Assembly: GCA_026874595.1 (NCBI GenBank) | Contig: CM049309.1 | Location: forward strand, 7,090,576-7,154,575 | DNA: 64,000 bases | Direction: 5' to 3' | From: Sipunculus nudus | Lineage: Eukaryota; Annelida; Sipuncula; Golfingiida; Sipunculidae | Shown: one piece after another, positions 63,161 to 64,000 of the stretch | Numbering within the stretch: the stretch's first letter is position 1 | Layout: the number at the start of each line of letters is the position of its first letter | Program-made: the position numbers and the translations under genes | The notes under the pieces: generated by a model | Databases searched by the model: none | What the model was told of the DNA's origin: nothing | Seen by the model: the letters and a program-made list of their open reading frames with translations, nothing else

Positions 63161-64000
63161 CCATATTTAGTAAATTCTTTTGTAGTTGACCTCTGAACTG
63201 TTTTACAATTGTGATGTATCAGCATATATTTAAATACAGTATGAATCCTGCACTTTGATGTAGTTTAATTTCTTAATTCCAGGTTTCTGCTGTAAGAGTT
63301 GACTAGAGAACACAGAGAATTTCTCGCAGCGTTCTATGATAAATCCTGGGGTTTCCCAAGAACTGTCAGTTTGATGTAGTATTCACTTGTTAACTCCAGA
63401 TTTCAGCTGGATACTGTATCTGTGTGACGGCAGGGTTTATTTGTTGATTTCAGGTCTTCGCTTGAGTCATGTAGTCAGAAGACTATCAGTAGTGCTGGTA
63501 CATGGTGTCAGCGATGGCTGTGTACTAGCTGTGTCATTCTGTTGATGTATGAAGCAACTCCCCAGTGTCTGTGGTTATGTAGGCAGTTTGTTCAATGAGG
63601 AACACATAAATACAGTAAGAATCCCAGCTGTTGAGAGCTTGCTGTACAGCTGTAGAGTAGACCTACTGCCAGTAGTGGCCATGTGTGCCAGCTCCACCAG
63701 CTGGCCATGGTCAAATCCTTGTGTTCAAGTACAGACACACAGCTGTGCTATCATACATACACACTGGTACAGGTGAGATTTACTACTTGTATAATACAGG
63801 TGACTGAGCCAAATAAAACACACCAGCACTGGCCTGTTAATGAAATCTACAGGTGTGCTGTTGTTCAGTTGACACCTGGGCTGAGAGATAGTCCAGCCGC
63901 TGTAGTAGGTATTTGAATGAACATCTTTATATCATGTTAGTAAAAGGATAGGGCAATAACACAGCTGGGACCTCATAAGTTGCTTGCAGTATATTATGCA

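Larger units (their letters stand above)
49460..64000 (+). other. Intron after the last assigned exon, open to the right
   Basis: Starts GTAAGT. At least 14.5 kb with no further confidently assigned E-protein exon. It holds an AT microsatellite, an ATATT microsatellite, two MITE-like elements, a TC/TA microsatellite, poly-G runs, islands at 52240 and 57660, and a weak terminal-exon candidate at 63092. Stretches 50300-52200, 52980-54580, 58020-59800 and 59830-63080 show no supported gene. Confidence 0.7.

Overview
The window is eukaryotic, AT-rich and almost entirely intronic. By eye about two thirds of the bases are A or T. Coding sequence occurs as short exons of 55 to 85 bases with consensus splice sites, separated by introns of up to 33.5 kb, and poly-G/C runs, TA and TC microsatellites and small DNA-transposon relics are frequent. 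The peptide style and repeat content suggest a marine invertebrate, probably a mollusc or other lophotrochozoan. The species cannot be fixed from the sequence alone.

The window holds the 5' half of one plus-strand gene, an E-protein (class I bHLH transcription factor of the TCF4/TCF12/E2A/Daughterless family). Six exons (2594-2657, 36197-36261, 36839-36923, 41959-42020, 48706-48760, 49395-49459) join without a frame break over five junctions into 132 codons. They run from the activation-domain-1 sequence MFSPPV, through low-complexity Ser/Pro/Asn-rich linker with recognisable family anchor points, to a basic PPKRSKRPG cluster in the position of the vertebrate nuclear-localisation region. The exon with the extreme N-terminus (the LDFS part of AD1) should lie left of the window. 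The second activation domain and the bHLH domain should lie to the right.

The most interesting signal is in the giant intron. At 28811-28877 an ATG-started 22-codon reading frame, preceded by an in-frame stop, ends at a perfect CAG|GTAAGT donor in exactly the phase needed to splice to the 36197 exon. This looks like an alternative first exon giving an E-protein with a new N-terminus and no AD1, similar in principle to the vertebrate short E-protein and HEBAlt isoforms. It lies in a GC-richer block (28300-29450) with a 27-base near-perfect palindrome. A second, weaker candidate start exon lies at 44818-44904, and a third, weaker still, at 7443-7512.

The introns also hold several high-complexity, GC-richer islands (5.9, 7.2-7.9, 24.1-25.0, 28.3-29.4, 31.1-31.3, 39.0-40.5, 41.0-41.3, 43.0-43.4, 44.7-45.0, 46.2-46.5, 47.3-47.7, 52.2-52.6 and 57.7-58.0 kb) that look like conserved non-coding regulatory DNA. 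There is a dense CACCTG E-box cluster at 18.6-19.2 kb, a kappaB-like cluster with E-boxes at 13.9-14.1 kb, a 513-bp hAT-type MITE with an 8-bp target duplication at 54.6-55.1 kb, and a 149-bp pogo/mariner-like MITE at 56.3 kb. No second protein-coding gene, tRNA or rRNA could be supported on either strand. The open frames of 60-134 codons scattered through the window look like chance frames.
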